DNA from: Helicobacteraceae bacterium
GTDB taxonomy: Bacteria > Campylobacterota > Campylobacteria > Campylobacterales > Helicobacteraceae
Direction of reading: 5' to 3'
Assembly (NCBI GenBank): GCA_029258405.1
Contig: JARHYY010000079.1
Location: 1-14,439, forward strand
DNA: 14,439 nt
The notes under the pieces are model-generated. The model saw only the letters and a program-made list of their open reading frames with translations. It did not search any database and had not been told where the DNA came from. Positions within the stretch are counted from its first letter, which is position 1; every line of letters starts with the position of its first letter. A program made the translations under genes and the position numbers. This document shows, piece by piece, positions 14,393 through 14,439 of the stretch.

Positions 14393-14439
14393 TAAGATGT
14401 TCCTTTGGTGTTGAAAGTATTATGTTTATAACCAAACCA
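14392..14439 (-). CDS. secD: SecD, C-terminal end only (cut by window edge)
   Basis: The last 15 codons of a minus-strand gene, starting WFGYK and ending TAA, which overlaps the secF ATG by one base (TAATG). SecD normally precedes SecF, and the short tail just after a Trp-Phe-Gly would fit the end of the last SecD membrane helix. Only the very end is visible, so the identity rests on synteny with secF. One other minus-strand frame is also open over this stretch, but it lacks the stop/start coupling. Confidence 0.7.
   Translation of the reverse strand, partial: WFGYKHNTFNTKGTS

Noticed and set aside
1..14439. CRISPR arrays, insertion sequences, prophage or integration sites.
   Set aside because: No regularly spaced repeats, transposase or integrase genes, tRNA genes or long terminal inverted repeats were found. 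Apart from the left 450 bp, the window is dense core genome.

Overview
The window is AT-rich chromosomal DNA of a Helicobacter-type bacterium (Campylobacterota), most likely a non-pylori, enterohepatic-like species. The call rests on gene order and protein likeness. Read on the minus strand, the order is secD-secF, a small DUF6394-like membrane protein, leuS, lptE, folC, an M23 peptidase, bactofilin (ccmA) and mfd. As I recall it, this is the H. pylori secD to mfd block. It differs from H. pylori in three ways: a GGDEF protein sits between lptE and folC, there are two tandem bactofilins, and there is one LytM/M23 peptidase where H. pylori has two (Csd1 and Csd2).

Layout. Positions 1-446 hold no convincing gene. 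They contain a 10-bp tandem repeat, an interrupted open frame that could be coding debris, and a possible promoter. Positions 447-791 (+) encode a small secreted Tyr/Pro-rich protein. All remaining genes (830-14439) lie on the minus strand. In transcription order they are: the 3' end of secD, secF, the DUF6394-like gene, leuS, lptE, a GGDEF-domain gene, folC, an M23 peptidase, a first bactofilin, ccmA, mfd, a ymdB-type phosphodiesterase, and an uncharacterised membrane protein. Every junction is an overlap or a gap of at most 30 bp, and no terminator hairpin was seen, so this looks like one operon of at least 13 genes. Its last gene converges on the small secreted-protein gene with a 38-bp gap.

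Functional themes. Envelope biogenesis dominates: SecDF for protein export, LptE for outer-membrane LPS assembly, and bactofilins plus an M23 endopeptidase for peptidoglycan remodelling and probably helical shape. Housekeeping genes are interleaved: LeuRS, FolC and Mfd. The GGDEF protein may bring cyclic-di-GMP signalling into this envelope operon, although its active-site signature is non-canonical (DGEEF).

The points most worth following up are a G8 homopolymer near the 3' end of the upstream bactofilin gene (a possible phase-variation site), the bactofilin/M23 rearrangement relative to H. pylori, the atypical GGDEF protein with its long unassigned helical N-terminus, and the two uncharacterised genes at the left end.
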